The translations under genes and the position numbers were made by a program. From Paraglaciecola sp. L1A13 (GTDB taxonomy: Bacteria; Pseudomonadota; Gammaproteobacteria; Enterobacterales; Alteromonadaceae), in contig NZ_CP047024.1 in NCBI RefSeq assembly GCF_009796745.1, forward strand, positions 3,596,001 to 3,660,000: a DNA stretch of 64,000 nucleotides, read 5' to 3'. The stretch's first letter is position 1, and each line of letters starts with the position of its first letter. The notes beneath the pieces were generated by a model that saw only the letters and a list, made by a program, of their open reading frames with translations, made no database searches and had not been told where the DNA came from. This document shows, piece after piece, positions 8,749-18,952 of this stretch.

Positions 8749-11112
8749 TTTTTTACCCTTGCTTGGCTTTTCAAGGCTAAAACGCTCGGGATTTTCTTGC
8801 AATGCCAACTCTAAAACTTCGTCTATCCACCTGACTGGGTGGATAGATAGGTCTTGTTTTACATTATCTGGGATCTCTTGTAAATCGCGTTCGTTCTCTT
8901 TTGGAATGATAACGGTTTTTATTCCCCCACGGTGAGCAGCCAATAATTTCTCTTTTAATCCACCGATCGCCAATACTTCACCACGCAACGTAATTTCGCC
9001 TGTCATCGCGACATCACAGCGAACGGGATTACCGGTAAGTGTTGATACAAGCGCTGTGCACATGGCGATACCGGCACTTGGTCCGTCCTTTGGAGTTGCC
9101 CCTTCAGGTACGTGAACATGGATGTCACGTTTTTCATGGAAATCACTATTAATGCGTAATTTTTCTGCACGACTACGCACGACCGTCATGGCTGTTTGAA
9201 TCGACTCTTGCATAACGTCACCCAGTGAACCAGTGAATGTCATTTTACCTTTGCCTACTACCGATGTCGTTTCAATGGTCAATAATTCACCACCTACTTG
9301 AGTCCAAGCCAAACCTGTGACTTGGCCTATCTGATTATTATTTTCCGCTTTTCCATAATCAAAACGTTGTACACCAAGATAGTCGGCTAAGTTGTCTTGG
9401 TTAACCGTCACGCACTTTGTATCTTTATTTAGCAGAATATTTTTAACGGCTTTACGACAAATTTTAGAAATTTCACGCTCTAAATTCCGTACGCCAGCCT
9501 CTCGGGTATAATGACGAATGATACCCATAATCGCTGATTCTTCGATAACTAATTCTTTAGCTTTAAGGCCATTGCGTGCGATTTGCTTATCAAGTAAATG
9601 ACGCATGGCTATATTCAGTTTTTCATCTTCTGTATAACCAGATAAACGAATCACTTCCATTCGGTCCAACAAAGGGCCTGGAATATCCATACTATTAGAC
9701 GTTGCCACAAACATGACATCAGAAAGGTCGTAATCAACTTCTAAGTAATGATCACTAAAAGTACCGTTCTGTTCAGGATCCAATACTTCCAGTAACGCTG
9801 ATGACGGGTCTCCGCGCATATCAGATGACATCTTGTCGATTTCATCAAGCAAAAATAACGGGTTTTTCACGCCAACTTTAGCCATTTTTTGAATCAACTT
9901 GCCAGGCATAGAACCAATGTAGGTTCGTCTGTGCCCGCGAATTTCAGCTTCATCACGAACCCCGCCCAACGCCATGCGCACATACTTACGGCCTGTTGCT
10001 TTAGCAATAGACTGTCCAAGAGAGGTTTTACCAACTCCTGGAGGACCCACTAAACACAAAATAGGCCCTTTAAGCTTTTTCACGCGCTGCTGAACCGCTA
10101 AATACTCAATGATACGTTCTTTAACTTTCTCTAAACCAAAATGTTCTGTATCAAGTAACTTATCCGCTGCAGCCAGATCTTTCTTAACGGCACTGCGCTT
10201 AGTCCAAGGTACATTGGTCAACCAATCAATATAACTGCGTACCACAGTCGCTTCAGCTGACATGGGAGACATCATTTTCAATTTGCTTAGCTCTGTCGTT
10301 GCTTTTTTCTTAGCTTCTTCAGGCATCTTAGCGTCTTCAATTTTTTTACTTAATGCTTCAAATTCGTCAGGCGCTTCATCTAGCTCACCAAGCTCTTTTT
10401 GAATAGCCTTCATTTGCTCATTCAAATAATACTCACGCTGGCTCTTTTCCATCTGCTTCTTGACTCGGGTGCGGATCTTCTTTTCCACCTGAAGCAAATC
10501 GATTTCGCTTTCCATGAGCGCCATTAAGTATTCAAGACGATCGTTAACTTGATCCATCTCCAATACTTTCTGCTTTTCAGCTAATTTTAGAGGCATGTGC
10601 GCTGCCATGGTATCAGCTAGTCGAGCGGCTTGTTCGATACCGCTCAACGAGGTAAGCACCTCTGGAGGAATTTTTTTATTTAATTTGACGTAACCTTCAA
10701 ACTGCGAAATAGCCGAGCGAATAATCACTTCTTGTTCGCTCTCGTCTACCTCAAGGTCTTCCTTGATGGCGATATTAGCGATGAAGAAATCATCGGTACT
10801 GACAAAATCTGCAATCTGCGCGCGCTGATTCCCTTCTACCAATACTTTTACCGTGCCATCAGGCAACTTTAATAACTGCAATATAGTCGCTATGGTCCCT
10901 ACGGTGAATATATCGTCAGGCTGCGGCTCATCTGTGCTGGCATCTTTTTGGGCTACTAAAAAAATCTGTTTGTCTTTGTCCATCGCTGCTTCTAAACAAC
11001 GTATCGACTTTTCGCGACCTACAAATAAGGGAATAACCATGTGTGGATAAACCACCACATCACGTAATGCCAAGACAGGCATTTCTGTGTAATCAACATT
11101 CTCTTTGGTCAT
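8746..11112 (-). CDS. lon: ATP-dependent endopeptidase Lon
   Basis: Hexameric AAA+ serine protease that degrades misfolded and regulatory proteins. It has the Lon N-terminal domain ([20 protein letters not shown]), a coiled middle segment, the AAA+ module with Walker [10 protein letters not shown] and Walker [10 protein letters not shown], and a C-terminal protease domain with the catalytic serine in [11 protein letters not shown]. From ATG 11112 it has 788 residues, close to E. coli Lon (784). The frame continues to 11175, but that extension runs through a sigma-32 promoter and adds a hydrophobic leader that Lon lacks. The neighbours clpX and hupB are standard. Confidence 0.98.
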   Translation of the reverse strand: MTKENVDYTEMPVLALRDVVVYPHMVIPLFVGREKSIRCLEAAMDKDKQIFLVAQKDASTDEPQPDDIFTVGTIATILQLLKLPDGTVKVLVEGNQRAQIADFVSTDDFFIANIAIKEDLEVDESEQEVIIRSAISQFEGYVKLNKKIPPEVLTSLSGIEQAARLADTMAAHMPLKLAEKQKVLEMDQVNDRLEYLMALMESEIDLLQVEKKIRTRVKKQMEKSQREYYLNEQMKAIQKELGELDEAPDEFEALSKKIEDAKMPEEAKKKATTELSKLKMMSPMSAEATVVRSYIDWLTNVPWTKRSAVKKDLAAADKLLDTEHFGLEKVKERIIEYLAVQQRVKKLKGPILCLVGPPGVGKTSLGQSIAKATGRKYVRMALGGVRDEAEIRGHRRTYIGSMPGKLIQKMAKVGVKNPLFLLDEIDKMSSDMRGDPSSALLEVLDPEQNGTFSDHYLEVDYDLSDVMFVATSNSMDIPGPLLDRMEVIRLSGYTEDEKLNIAMRHLLDKQIARNGLKAKELVIEESAIMGIIRHYTREAGVRNLEREISKICRKAVKNILLNKDTKCVTVNQDNLADYLGVQRFDYGKAENNNQIGQVTGLAWTQVGGELLTIETTSVVGKGKMTFTGSLGDVMQESIQTAMTVVRSRAEKLRINSDFHEKRDIHVHVPEGATPKDGPSAGIAMCTALVSTLTGNPVRCDVAMTGEITLRGEVLAIGGLKEKLLAAHRGGIKTVIIPKENERDLQEIPDNVKQDLSIHPVRWIDEVLELALQENPERFSLEKPSKGKK

Positions 11113-11159
11113 ATTGTGTCTCGTGTAATAAAAAAGGAAAAATGGCGCAATGAAATTGT

Positions 11160-11187
11160 ATATGGGGCTTTGCACAAAAAGTTCAAA
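11160..11187 (-). promoter_or_regulatory. Sigma-32 (heat-shock) promoter of lon
   Basis: Leftward, TTTGAA (-35), 14 nt, then CCCCATAT (-10; 11160-11167). This is very close to the RpoH consensus CTTGAA-N13/14-CCCCATNT. It lies about 50 nt before the chosen lon ATG, supporting both heat-shock control and that start. Confidence 0.85.
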
Positions 11188-11311
11188 CGAAAAACGTAAA
11201 CAATCCCTTGAAACCTTTAATAAAACACAAAATTGATCGCTAAAGAAGCCTATATCCCCCTACAATCTAAACTTTATGCTCAATTGAAAGTTAGAATCAA
11301 AAGCGAGATAT

Positions 11312-11338
11312 AAAAAAAGGCTCCTAAGAGCCTTTTTA
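11312..11338 (-). terminator. Terminator after clpX
   Basis: Leftward, AAGGCTC - TTAG - GAGCCTT followed by TTTTTA, 16 bases beyond the clpX stop. It separates clpX from the lon promoter. Confidence 0.88.
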
Positions 11339-11353
11339 ATTTTCAATAATGTT

Positions 11354-12631
11354 CTATTCCGAGATGGACTTTTTGTCCGCCGCGCTATCGTATATCAATA
11401 TAGGTTTTGACTCTCCACGGATAACCGTTTCATCAACCACCACTTTACTGACATTAGACATCGACGGCAGCTCGTACATAGTATCGAGCAAGACAGCTTC
11501 TACGATTGAGCGCAGTCCACGTGCTCCTGTCTTACGAGACATCGCTTTTTTAGCAATAGCTTGCAGTGCGTCTTCTCTGAATTCCAATTCTGTACCTTCA
11601 AGAGCAAACAATGCAGCATATTGCTTTGTTAAGGAGTTCTTCGGTTCACGCAAAATTTGAATCAGCGCGTCTTCACTCAACTCTTCTAAGCTAGTCAGAA
11701 CAGGTAAACGCCCAATAAACTCAGGAATCAAACCATATTTAACCAAATCTTCAGGCTCGACCATCTTCAACAAATCACCTTCTTTGGCTTTATTGTTGAC
11801 ATCTTTAATCGCCGTACCAAAACCGATACCGGTTCCTGTATGCGCACGTTGATCAATGACTTTATCAAGTCCTGCAAACGCACCGCCACAAATAAATAGA
11901 ATTTTAGATGTATCGACCTGCAAAAATTCTTGTTGAGGATGCTTACGACCGCCCTGAGGGGGAACAGATGCAACCGTACCTTCAATCAGTTTAAGCAGTG
12001 CTTGTTGAACACCTTCACCAGAAACGTCACGGGTAATAGAAGGGTTGTCTGACTTACGAGAAATTTTATCAATCTCATCTATGTAAACGATACCGCGCTG
12101 TGCTTTTTCGACATCGTAATCGCATTTCTGCAATAGCTTTTGAATGATATTCTCGACATCTTCTCCTACATAACCCGCTTCGGTAAGCGTCGTAGCATCA
12201 GCCATGGTAAACGGAACATCGAGTAAACGCGCCAAGGTTTCTGCCAGCAGGGTTTTACCACTACCAGTAGGACCCATAAGCAAGATGTTACTTTTGCCAA
12301 GTTCCACGCCATCATGAACGTCACCATTACGTAGGCGCTTGTAGTGGTTATATACCGCTACCGATAGCACCTTTTTTGCGTGTTCTTGACCAATGACATA
12401 ATCATCGAGATGACTGTGAATTTCTTTCGGCGTGGGAAGTTCATCTTGTTTCTGTTTAGGTGCGATTTCTTTAATTTCTTCGCGAATAATGTCATTACAT
12501 AATTCGACGCATTCATCGCATACAAAAACTGATGGACCGGCAATAAGCTTTCTTACTTCATGCTGGCTTTTTCCACAAAAAGAACAATAAAGTAGCTTGT
12601 TATCACCATCTCCGCTTTGCTTATCACTCAT
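11354..12631 (-). CDS. clpX: ClpX, ATPase/unfoldase subunit of the ClpXP protease
   Basis: AAA+ unfoldase that recognises tagged substrates and feeds them to ClpP. The 425 residues start with a four-cysteine zinc finger (Cys16, 19, 38, 41 in CSFCGKSQ and CDECVELC). The AAA+ core follows, with Walker A GPTGSGKT, Walker [10 protein letters not shown] and the pore loop GYVGEDV. The ClpP-contacting IGF loop is present as GTGIGFGTA. Length and motifs are normal. It follows clpP by 87 bp containing an imperfect inverted repeat. Confidence 0.98.
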   Translation of the reverse strand: MSDKQSGDGDNKLLYCSFCGKSQHEVRKLIAGPSVFVCDECVELCNDIIREEIKEIAPKQKQDELPTPKEIHSHLDDYVIGQEHAKKVLSVAVYNHYKRLRNGDVHDGVELGKSNILLMGPTGSGKTLLAETLARLLDVPFTMADATTLTEAGYVGEDVENIIQKLLQKCDYDVEKAQRGIVYIDEIDKISRKSDNPSITRDVSGEGVQQALLKLIEGTVASVPPQGGRKHPQQEFLQVDTSKILFICGGAFAGLDKVIDQRAHTGTGIGFGTAIKDVNNKAKEGDLLKMVEPEDLVKYGLIPEFIGRLPVLTSLEELSEDALIQILREPKNSLTKQYAALFALEGTELEFREDALQAIAKKAMSRKTGARGLRSIVEAVLLDTMYELPSMSNVSKVVVDETVIRGESKPILIYDSAADKKSISE

Positions 12632-12657
12632 CTATTATCTCTTCTCTTTTGGTTGAC

Positions 12658-12698
12658 TTAGTGCGCTTTAATGCCAATTCGATGCATAAACGCACTAA
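12658..12698 (-). other. Imperfect inverted repeat between clpP and clpX
   Basis: Leftward, TTAGTGCGTTTATGC pairs with GCATTAAAGCGCACTAA around an eight-base loop, with one bulged C and one bulged A. No T-run follows, so it is probably an RNA-stability or processing hairpin in a clpP-clpX message rather than a terminator. Confidence 0.5.
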
Positions 12699-12718
12699 AC
12701 AAAATCAACAATAACTGG

Positions 12719-13357
12719 TTACTTCTTCGTAGCGCTATTGCTAGCGTCTGGACGGCTCGTTAATACTTGATCAACTAAACCATAGTCTACGGAATCTTGA
12801 GCACCCAAGAAATTGTCTCTGTCAGTGTCTCGTGACACTTTTTCGTAATCTTGTCCGGTGTGAGCCGCCATTAAACGATTCATCTTCTCTTTAATAGACA
12901 GAATTTCTTTTGCATGTATTTCAAAATCTGACGCTTGTCCTTGAAACCCGCCCAATGGCTGGTGAATCATGACGCGTGCATTAGGTAGACAGTAACGTTT
13001 ACCTTTAGTCCCGCCAGACAACAAAAATGCGCCCATACTTGCGGCCTGGCCAATGCACACAGTGCTAACGTCAGGTTTAATAAAGTTCATGGTATCATAA
13101 ATAGCCATGCCAGCTGTTACAGAGCCGCCAGGAGAATTGATGTAAAGGAAAATATCCTTTTCTGGATTCTCAGCTTCTAAAAATAACATCTGGGCAACAA
13201 TAAGGTTAGCCATGTGGTCTTCAACTTGGCCAACCATGAAAATGACGTTCTCTTTCAGTAAGCGAGAATAAATATCATAAGAGCGCTCACCTTTAGCAGT
13301 TTGTTCAACCACCATAGGTACTAATGCATTTGTAGGATCAAACGGTGTATTCATCAT
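12719..13357 (-). CDS. clpP: ClpP, proteolytic subunit
   Basis: Tetradecameric serine peptidase that forms the chamber of ClpXP and ClpAP. The 212 residues carry the catalytic triad Ser107 (QAASMGAF), His132 (IHQPLGGF) and Asp181 (DTDRDNF). The short N-terminal propeptide has a conserved segment near [20 protein letters not shown]. Two adjacent Met codons make the exact first residue uncertain by one. It sits between tig and clpX, with a hairpin terminator upstream that may partly separate it from tig. Confidence 0.98.
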   Translation of the reverse strand: MMNTPFDPTNALVPMVVEQTAKGERSYDIYSRLLKENVIFMVGQVEDHMANLIVAQMLFLEAENPEKDIFLYINSPGGSVTAGMAIYDTMNFIKPDVSTVCIGQAASMGAFLLSGGTKGKRYCLPNARVMIHQPLGGFQGQASDFEIHAKEILSIKEKMNRLMAAHTGQDYEKVSRDTDRDNFLGAQDSVDYGLVDQVLTSRPDASNSATKK

Positions 13358-13374
13358 ATATTTTCTTCACAAAT

Positions 13375-13403
13375 AAAAATGCTCGGTATTTACCGAGCAT
13401 TTA
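13375..13403 (-). terminator. Terminator between tig and clpP
   Basis: Leftward, AAATGCTCGGTA - AA - TACCGAGCATTT followed by TTATTTG. A long stem with a modest T-run, 40 bases beyond the tig stop. Confidence 0.75.
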
Positions 13404-13443
13404 AGCAGTTGCAGACTAGATAAGTCAATTAACAAAAGGCAAT

Positions 13444-14754
13444 TTACGCCTGTTTATTCATGATCTCATCAAAAGCTTTGTTTACTTCTTTCACATTTGC
13501 TTTGCTTAGAAGTACTTCAACAGCTTGCTCTTCTAACGCGACGTTCTGCATTTGCTGCATTAACTCGTCATTAGTTTTGTAGTACTCAATAACTTCTTGA
13601 GGATCTTCATACGCAGACGCGGCTGTTTCGATCAATGCATCAACTTTAGCGGTATCAACTTTTAACGCTTCAGTCTTAATAACTTCACCAAGCAACAAAC
13701 CAATAGAAACACGCTTACGAGCATTCTCTAGGAACAAGTCAGCTGGTAACTCAGGAAGATTATCAACATTGCCACCTTGTTGCTGGCTAAAACGTTGCTT
13801 TGCTTGCTCGCGCAGGGCATTGATTTCTTGATCGACTAACGCTTTAGGCAAGTCAATTACGTTGTTTGCTAACAAACCTTCGATCACTTGCTCTTTCACA
13901 TTAGCTTTCAACGTTTGCTCAAGCTCACGTTGCATGTTCTTACGTACTTCAGCTTGAAGTGACTCAACATTGCCATCGTCAACACCGAATAATTTAGCAA
14001 ACTCTTCGTCAACTTTAGGAAGGTCTAGACCTTCTACTTTATTCACGGTGATTTTGAATTGAGCAGCCTTACCCTTAAGGGCTTCAGCATGATAATCTTC
14101 TGGGAACGTTACATCAGCAACCACTTCATCACCGGCTTTTGCGCCAACGATTGGCTTTTCAAACCCTGGGATCATGCGGTCTTTACCCATCTCTAGTTCG
14201 AAGTTTTCAGCTTTTCCGCCTTCAAACTCTTCACCGTCGATAGTGCCTACGAAATCAACAGTTACACGGTCATCTTTCTTCGATTTCCGTTTAACTTCTT
14301 TCCACGTAGCATGCTGTTTACGTAATGTTTCCATCATAGTTTCAAGATCAGCATCGGTAATTTCTACCACTGGCTTCTCTACTTCAATTTTTTCAACATC
14401 TTTTACTTCAACTTCAGGATACACTTCAAACGCCGCCACGAACTCTAAATCTTGTCCGTCAACGTCAGTTTTCATTTCGAAGTTAGGCATACCTGCTGGG
14501 GTAATTTTTTCTTGCACAATAGCTTCATAGAAGTTGCGCTGCATAGCTTCGCCAGCAATTTCTTGACGCACGGCTTGACCATAACGTTTCTTAATTACGC
14601 TAACTGGAACTTTGCCCGGACGGAAACCATTAATACGTTGGGTCTTACCTAACTGTTGTAAGCGAGACTTAACCTCTGAATCAATCGATTCAGCAGGCAC
14701 AGTGATGGTAAGACGGCGTTCTAAACCTTGAGTCGTCTCAACGGAAACTTGCAT
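13444..14754 (-). CDS. tig: Trigger factor (ribosome-associated chaperone/PPIase)
   Basis: First chaperone to meet nascent chains at the ribosomal exit tunnel. The 436 residues include an N-terminal ribosome-binding domain with signature [17 protein letters not shown] (about 43-59), a central FKBP-type PPIase domain (about 160-245, [19 protein letters not shown]) and a helical C-terminal chaperone domain. Length is normal. It heads the tig-clpP-clpX-lon block. The 290 bp between it and the tRNA-Leu gene hold no convincing ORF. They contain a small repeat (CGACTTAAAGTCG) and a possible TATACT -10 near 14930, but no promoter I can place firmly. Confidence 0.98.
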   Translation of the reverse strand: MQVSVETTQGLERRLTITVPAESIDSEVKSRLQQLGKTQRINGFRPGKVPVSVIKKRYGQAVRQEIAGEAMQRNFYEAIVQEKITPAGMPNFEMKTDVDGQDLEFVAAFEVYPEVEVKDVEKIEVEKPVVEITDADLETMMETLRKQHATWKEVKRKSKKDDRVTVDFVGTIDGEEFEGGKAENFELEMGKDRMIPGFEKPIVGAKAGDEVVADVTFPEDYHAEALKGKAAQFKITVNKVEGLDLPKVDEEFAKLFGVDDGNVESLQAEVRKNMQRELEQTLKANVKEQVIEGLLANNVIDLPKALVDQEINALREQAKQRFSQQQGGNVDNLPELPADLFLENARKRVSIGLLLGEVIKTEALKVDTAKVDALIETAASAYEDPQEVIEYYKTNDELMQQMQNVALEEQAVEVLLSKANVKEVNKAFDEIMNKQA

Positions 14755-15044
14755 TCTTCTACCTCAACTTTGCGCTCGACTGCGCATTTATAAAAATGTT
14801 TGATGGGTTTTTTTATCTGTGGGATACGATTAAGGTAAACTTAATCCACCCCGCTCTATTCGCGAGTTAAACTCTTTTGTTCGCTCGCCTATCACGTCTA
14901 GCCGGATAAAAAAGACGCAGCAGTATAGCTATACAGCGACTTTAAGTCGAGCTGAAATACGAAATAGTTTGGTTTAAACGAACTCGGGGCATTACTAATG
15001 AAAGGGTATAAAATAAGATATTACTAGGGGATGGAACAAAGAGA

Positions 15045-15129
15045 TGGTGCGGAAGGAGAGACTTGAACTCTCACGCCGTGAGGCACTGGAACCTAAATCC
15101 AGCGTGTATACCAATTTCACCACTTCCGC
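15045..15129 (-). tRNA. tRNA-Leu (anticodon TAG)
   Basis: Leftward cloverleaf of 85 nt including encoded CCA: acceptor GCGGAAG/CTTCCGC, anticodon stem CTGGA/TCCAG around TTTAGGT, a long variable arm typical of leucine tRNA, and T-loop GTTCAAGTC. Last gene of the four-tRNA cluster. Confidence 0.97.
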
Positions 15130-15132
15130 AAG

Positions 15133-15209
15133 TGGGGTGGACGATGGGGCTCGAACCCACGACAACCGGAATCACAATCCGGGACTCTACCAACTGAGCT
15201 ACGCCCACC
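15133..15209 (-). tRNA. tRNA-His (anticodon GTG)
   Basis: 77 nt with encoded CCA. It has the extra 5' G characteristic of tRNA-His paired with C73, anticodon stem CCGGA/TCCGG around TTGTGAT, and T-arm GTGGGTTCGAGCCCCAT. Three bases separate it from tRNA-Leu. Confidence 0.97.
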
Positions 15210-15236
15210 AAAGCGATAATTGTTGCCAGGTTCACA

Positions 15237-15313
15237 TGGTGCGCCCGGCAGGACTCGAACCTGCGACCACCCGCTTAGAAGGCGGGTGCTCTATCCAGCT
15301 GAGCTACGGGCGC
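15237..15313 (-). tRNA. tRNA-Arg (anticodon TCT)
   Basis: 77 nt with encoded CCA. Acceptor GCGCCCG/CGGGCGC, anticodon stem CCCGC/GCGGG around CTTCTAA, and T-arm GCAGGTTCGAGTCCTGC. It reads AGA/AGG codons. Confidence 0.97.
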
Positions 15314-15341
15314 CCTACGAATCTTTTACAATCTAGAGAAA

Positions 15342-15418
15342 TGGTCGGTGAGACAGGATTCGAACCTGCGACCCCTTGGACCCAAACCAAGTGCGCTACC
15401 AAGCTGCGCTACTCACCG
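15342..15418 (-). tRNA. tRNA-Pro (anticodon TGG)
   Basis: 77 nt with encoded CCA. Acceptor CGGTGAG/CTCACCG, anticodon loop TTTGGGT, and T-arm GCAGGTTCGAATCCTGT. It is the promoter-proximal gene of the cluster. Confidence 0.97.
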
Positions 15419-15464
15419 ACTTAACAACCCGAAGAGTTATTCTCTGTCTCTCAACGGGGAGCGC

Positions 15465-15493
15465 ATAGTAAACAGATGTATTTCTGCCGTCAA
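15465..15493 (-). promoter_or_regulatory. Strong promoter of the tRNA operon
   Basis: Leftward, TTGACG (15488-15493), a 17-nt spacer and TACTAT (15465-15470), then the GC-rich stretch GCGCTCCCC just before the expected start. A GC-rich discriminator is typical of stringently controlled stable-RNA promoters. The transcript start falls about 40 nt before tRNA-Pro. Confidence 0.8.
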
Positions 15494-15664
15494 ACACTTT
15501 TTTAAAAGAAAATGACTGACTGCTGTTTTTTTTAGCAATTTGAATAGGAAAACAACAAAATGTGCACAAAACATACATTTAATTTAATAATCCTCAAACA
15601 AATACCTTCGCGCATACTGTAATCGTTTTACGAATCATGACCGAAAAATAACTGAATGAGGTGA

Positions 15665-16303
15665 TTATTCGCCATCGAAAGTCCAGCGACCATTCTTTTT
15701 GGGGCTAAATCCGATAGTGTGAAGATAATGTTCGTGCTCATAACTGTCCGCAAGCGCAATTATATTTTGAAAACCAAACTGTTTAGATAGTTGTTGCCCC
15801 TTGCCAATTATATATTGACCAAGATGACAATCACGGTAGGCAGGAATAACAAAATCAAAATCAACCAAAAAGTCACCGTTTGTCTGCGGATAACCAGATA
15901 ACATGCCGACGACTTCCGTGCGCTCGGTTAAAAAGAAATATTCGCGCTTGATATCTGCCGACACTTTCATAAAACGGGGAAACAAATGTTTAATCTCTTG
16001 TTGATGGTACTCCAAAAAGAAATCCACGTAATTTGATGGACGACTCACTGCCAAGACAGAAAACTGTCGCTCCACATCAAAAAGCAATCTACGTAGGAAA
16101 AACAAATTCGTCAGGGTAATAAAACCATTTAATATGGCTACGGGATAGGCTTGTATAATAATGCCGTACAAACAAAAAGACGAAGCCCCAGCTAAATTAA
16201 ACCAACGTAATCTAACGATCGAGCTACGCGTTAACGAATAGGCGATTACTGCTGACGCACAATAGCCAAATATTTCAACAGGAGATAATTCCAAACGATA
16301 CAC
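15665..16303 (-). CDS. YgjV-like membrane protein fused to a GNAT-like domain
   Basis: The first ~80 residues hold three hydrophobic helices and resemble the YgjV/inner-membrane family (PVEIFGYCASAVIAYSLTRS; WFNLAGASSFCLYGIIIQAY; VAILNGFITLTNLFFLRRLL). The remaining ~130 residues look like an N-acetyltransferase fold. REYFFLTERTEVVGMLSG resembles beta strands 2-4, and DCHLGQYIIGKGQQLSKQFG stands where the acetyl-CoA loop and helix usually are. The substrate is unknown. It diverges from folD. Fold assignments are by eye, so the GNAT part is less certain than the membrane part. Confidence 0.7.
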   Translation of the reverse strand: MYRLELSPVEIFGYCASAVIAYSLTRSSIVRLRWFNLAGASSFCLYGIIIQAYPVAILNGFITLTNLFFLRRLLFDVERQFSVLAVSRPSNYVDFFLEYHQQEIKHLFPRFMKVSADIKREYFFLTERTEVVGMLSGYPQTNGDFLVDFDFVIPAYRDCHLGQYIIGKGQQLSKQFGFQNIIALADSYEHEHYLHTIGFSPKKNGRWTFDGE

Positions 16304-16461
16304 CTTAACAATTGATACAAACTATATAGGCGTATATTTGTTTAGTTGCATCGTCAGGGCAAGTACATTCGATACTATTTACAAATAAGCCTGGGGTGGA
16401 TTGTTGAATCTAGCGCGATATGTGACAATACCCTTCCCTATTCTTTCAGTTAATTTTTTAT

Positions 16462-17319
16462 ATGCCTGCTCAAAAAATCGATGGTAAATTAATCGCCCAA
16501 CAGGTGCGTCAGCACGTTGCGTCACACGTTGAATCTATTGTTTCCTCGGGCAAACGCCCCCCTGGCTTAGCGGTAATTTTGGTAGGTAGTGACGCAGCTT
16601 CGCACGTTTATGTGGCCAACAAACGCAAAGCGTGTGAAGAAGTAGGGTTTGTATCAAAATCTTATGACTTGCCCTCCACAACTTCAGAGCGAAGCTTACT
16701 GGAACTAATTGATAAGCTTAATGCCGATCAAACAATTGACGGTATTCTGGTGCAATTACCTTTGCCCGCAGGTTTAGACAGTGAACAGGTATTAGAGCGT
16801 ATTTTGCCTCATAAAGATGTTGATGGTTTCCATCCATATAATATCGGTCGTTTAGCACAACGGATCCCTGCACTACGCCCTTGTACACCGAAAGGCATCA
16901 TGACATTAATAGAATCGACCAAACGACCTATTAAAGGCTTAGATGCGGTTATAGTCGGTGCTTCGAATATTGTTGGCCGTCCAATGTTTATGGAATTACT
17001 ACTGGCCGGTTGTACCGTTACTAGCTGCCATAAGTTCACCAAAGATTTAGAGTCTCATGTAAGACGAGCAGACCTGCTTGTTGTGGCGGTTGGAATATCG
17101 GCGTTTATCCCAGGAGAATGGATCAAACCTGGTGCGATTGTGATCGATGTAGGCATTAACCGTCAAACAGACGGTAAATTAGTAGGTGATGTAGATTATG
17201 TAACGGCAGAGCAGCGCGCCGGCTGGATAACACCTGTTCCAGGAGGCGTAGGCCCTATGACGGTAGCAAGCCTTATTGAGAACACCTTAGAAGCTTACGT
17301 CAAGTACCACTCCAGTTAA
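16462..17319 (+). CDS. folD: Bifunctional methylenetetrahydrofolate dehydrogenase/cyclohydrolase
   Basis: Interconverts 5,10-methylene-THF and 10-formyl-THF for purine and formyl-Met synthesis. The 285 residues show the family signatures [20 protein letters not shown] (about 42-61), [24 protein letters not shown], the Rossmann NADP site [10 protein letters not shown] and [10 protein letters not shown] near the end. It is divergent from the YgjV-like gene. The folD-tRNA-tig-clpPX-lon order matches Pseudomonas. No obvious Shine-Dalgarno precedes the ATG. Confidence 0.98.
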   Translation: MPAQKIDGKLIAQQVRQHVASHVESIVSSGKRPPGLAVILVGSDAASHVYVANKRKACEEVGFVSKSYDLPSTTSERSLLELIDKLNADQTIDGILVQLPLPAGLDSEQVLERILPHKDVDGFHPYNIGRLAQRIPALRPCTPKGIMTLIESTKRPIKGLDAVIVGASNIVGRPMFMELLLAGCTVTSCHKFTKDLESHVRRADLLVVAVGISAFIPGEWIKPGAIVIDVGINRQTDGKLVGDVDYVTAEQRAGWITPVPGGVGPMTVASLIENTLEAYVKYHSS

Positions 17320-17335
17320 GGCTTGCTAATTTATT

Positions 17336-17905
17336 GTGAAAACCCCTCCTAGCCATAATGATGTCATTCAATCCATACGCACTTGGTTGAGTGACATTAT
17401 CATCGGACATAACTTTTGCCCTTTTGCAAAACGCGAATTCGAGCGAGACAGTATCGCCTATCGTATTTGCGAGAGCATAACCTTAGATGAAGCGACCAAT
17501 CAGTTTTTAATTGAATTACAGAATTTGGAGCAAAATAATAAAATTGAAACCAGCTTACTTATATTTAGCCTTGGCTTTAGTGATTTTGATGAATATCTTG
17601 ATTTAGTTGCAATGGCACAAGCGTTGATCGATAGAGGCGGTTACGGTGGCAAATTTCAGTTAGCTAGTTTTCATCCTGATTATTGCTTTGAAGGCGAATC
17701 ACATGACGATCTGTCTAATTACACAAACAGATCGCCATTGCCAATTTTGCATATATTACGGGAAAGCAGCCTAGACAGAGTGCTTCGTACCTATCCCGAC
17801 CCTGAAAATATTCCACAGCGCAATATCGCCAAGGCCCAGCAATTAGGCCAAGCTTATTGGCTACGTACCATGCGCAAATTAAGTGCCCAAAAAACCGATA
17901 TTTAA
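17336..17905 (+). CDS. DUF1415 family protein
   Basis: Cytoplasmic protein of 189 residues starting at GTG 17336, 16 bases after folD and probably co-transcribed with it. Recognisable DUF1415 features are WLSDIIIGHNFCPFAKREFE near the start, with a conserved Cys-Pro-Phe, GGYGGKFQLASFHPDYCFEG in the middle and NRSPLPILHILRESS. No enzymatic activity is established for the family to my knowledge. The conserved Cys and His residues may bind a metal, but that is speculation. Confidence 0.85.
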   Translation: MKTPPSHNDVIQSIRTWLSDIIIGHNFCPFAKREFERDSIAYRICESITLDEATNQFLIELQNLEQNNKIETSLLIFSLGFSDFDEYLDLVAMAQALIDRGGYGGKFQLASFHPDYCFEGESHDDLSNYTNRSPLPILHILRESSLDRVLRTYPDPENIPQRNIAKAQQLGQAYWLRTMRKLSAQKTDI

Positions 17906-17911
17906 TCCTCG

Positions 17912-18952
17912 CTATTGAGGAGATTCACCTTCGTCAATTGGGTATGATGGAATTGGTTTTTTTGCTTCTTTTTGTGCTTCAATTGCTAAGAAATCTTCAA
18001 TATTTTTATTAAGCTGCTCACCATTAAATTTTGGGATTTGATAAATCCAATCGGCCCAATAATCAGTGGGTGTTGCATTGGCGATACGTAAAAAGGCGCT
18101 ATCTTGCTGCTGCGCAATTTCGACGCGAAATGTATGGCCATAAGCGGTATTGACGTCAAGTGTCACCATAGGGGTCAAATTTTCCCAGTCGAGAAACGTC
18201 ATTGGTAATAACTGTTCAAAATGGATCCCCGCCAAATTCAGTGCAATCGCATCCAACACGCCACCGTATTTAAGCGCTTGTGTTTGAAGCTGGTCTTTGA
18301 GAACAAAGGATTCGCCCGCGCTCGCTCTAAATATTTGCCAAGACGTACCATCTACTCGGGTAATACTGGAGAAATCAGATTCATCAAACGGTAAAATGGG
18401 TTGTTGTAACCACTCGCTATTCGTCAGTGGCAGGTTAATCGCACGATCGCTTAACCATGCTTGTGCTTGACTAGGAACCCGCAGATACCGATCATTGCCA
18501 ATTGTAGAGTTATTCCCTACCAAAACTTGCCAAGATTGGCCTTTGCTCGCTAATGTTACTAACGTCGCCAAACTATCGTTAGCTGAGATATCCTGCAAAC
18601 CTAAGTGATGGTAGTTGCTGTCTTTTCTCGTTTTAGGCTCTACCAATTCGGCTTGCGCGAGAGCTTGAAGCAAAGAAGCTAATTTTTCGTGGTCCACAGG
18701 AAAACGCCCTACCAGTTCGCCACTGTCTGAGTAGACATCTGTTTGCCAACGATCATTCTCTCGCTGAGCGTTAAGCAGAACGCCGTTAGCATTACTTAAC
18801 GTTATTCGGTCAACATCTGTCGCATGCTCAGCCAACAAGGGTAACGCAAGTTGTGATTCCTCTTGTGAAGGCCCCCCTTCCTGCAATAGCCAATATCCTG
18901 CTCCACAGGCCAGTATTGCTGCTAACACCAGTATTAGTAGTGCACGACTCAT
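17912..18952 (-). CDS. DUF4340 domain protein, last gene of the Gld-type ABC operon
   Basis: A protein of 346 residues with an N-terminal membrane anchor (about 3-22, ALLILVLAAILACGAGYWLL) and a periplasmic region. That region carries DUF4340-like repeats, e.g. ATDVDRITLSNANGVLLNAQ and LPFDESDFSSITRVDGTSWQ. Its start overlaps the GldG-like stop by four bases (ATGA). The family regularly accompanies GldG-type ABC transporters, so it is probably an accessory periplasmic subunit. No catalytic motif is visible. Confidence 0.85.
   Translation of the reverse strand: MSRALLILVLAAILACGAGYWLLQEGGPSQEESQLALPLLAEHATDVDRITLSNANGVLLNAQRENDRWQTDVYSDSGELVGRFPVDHEKLASLLQALAQAELVEPKTRKDSNYHHLGLQDISANDSLATLVTLASKGQSWQVLVGNNSTIGNDRYLRVPSQAQAWLSDRAINLPLTNSEWLQQPILPFDESDFSSITRVDGTSWQIFRASAGESFVLKDQLQTQALKYGGVLDAIALNLAGIHFEQLLPMTFLDWENLTPMVTLDVNTAYGHTFRVEIAQQQDSAFLRIANATPTDYWADWIYQIPKFNGEQLNKNIEDFLAIEAQKEAKKPIPSYPIDEGESPQ

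Noticed and set aside
11113..11175. N-terminal 21-residue extension of Lon
   Set aside because: It would contain the sigma-32 promoter and does not fit Lon N-termini.
13400..13440. Possible TTGACT-N17-CTTAAA promoter between tig and clpP
   Set aside because: The -10 is weak and overlaps the tig terminator stem; not strong enough to list as a feature.
15044..15424. Rightward 126-codon frame across the tRNA cluster
   Set aside because: It runs antisense through four clear tRNA genes; its apparent protein similarity in databases would be a known annotation artefact.
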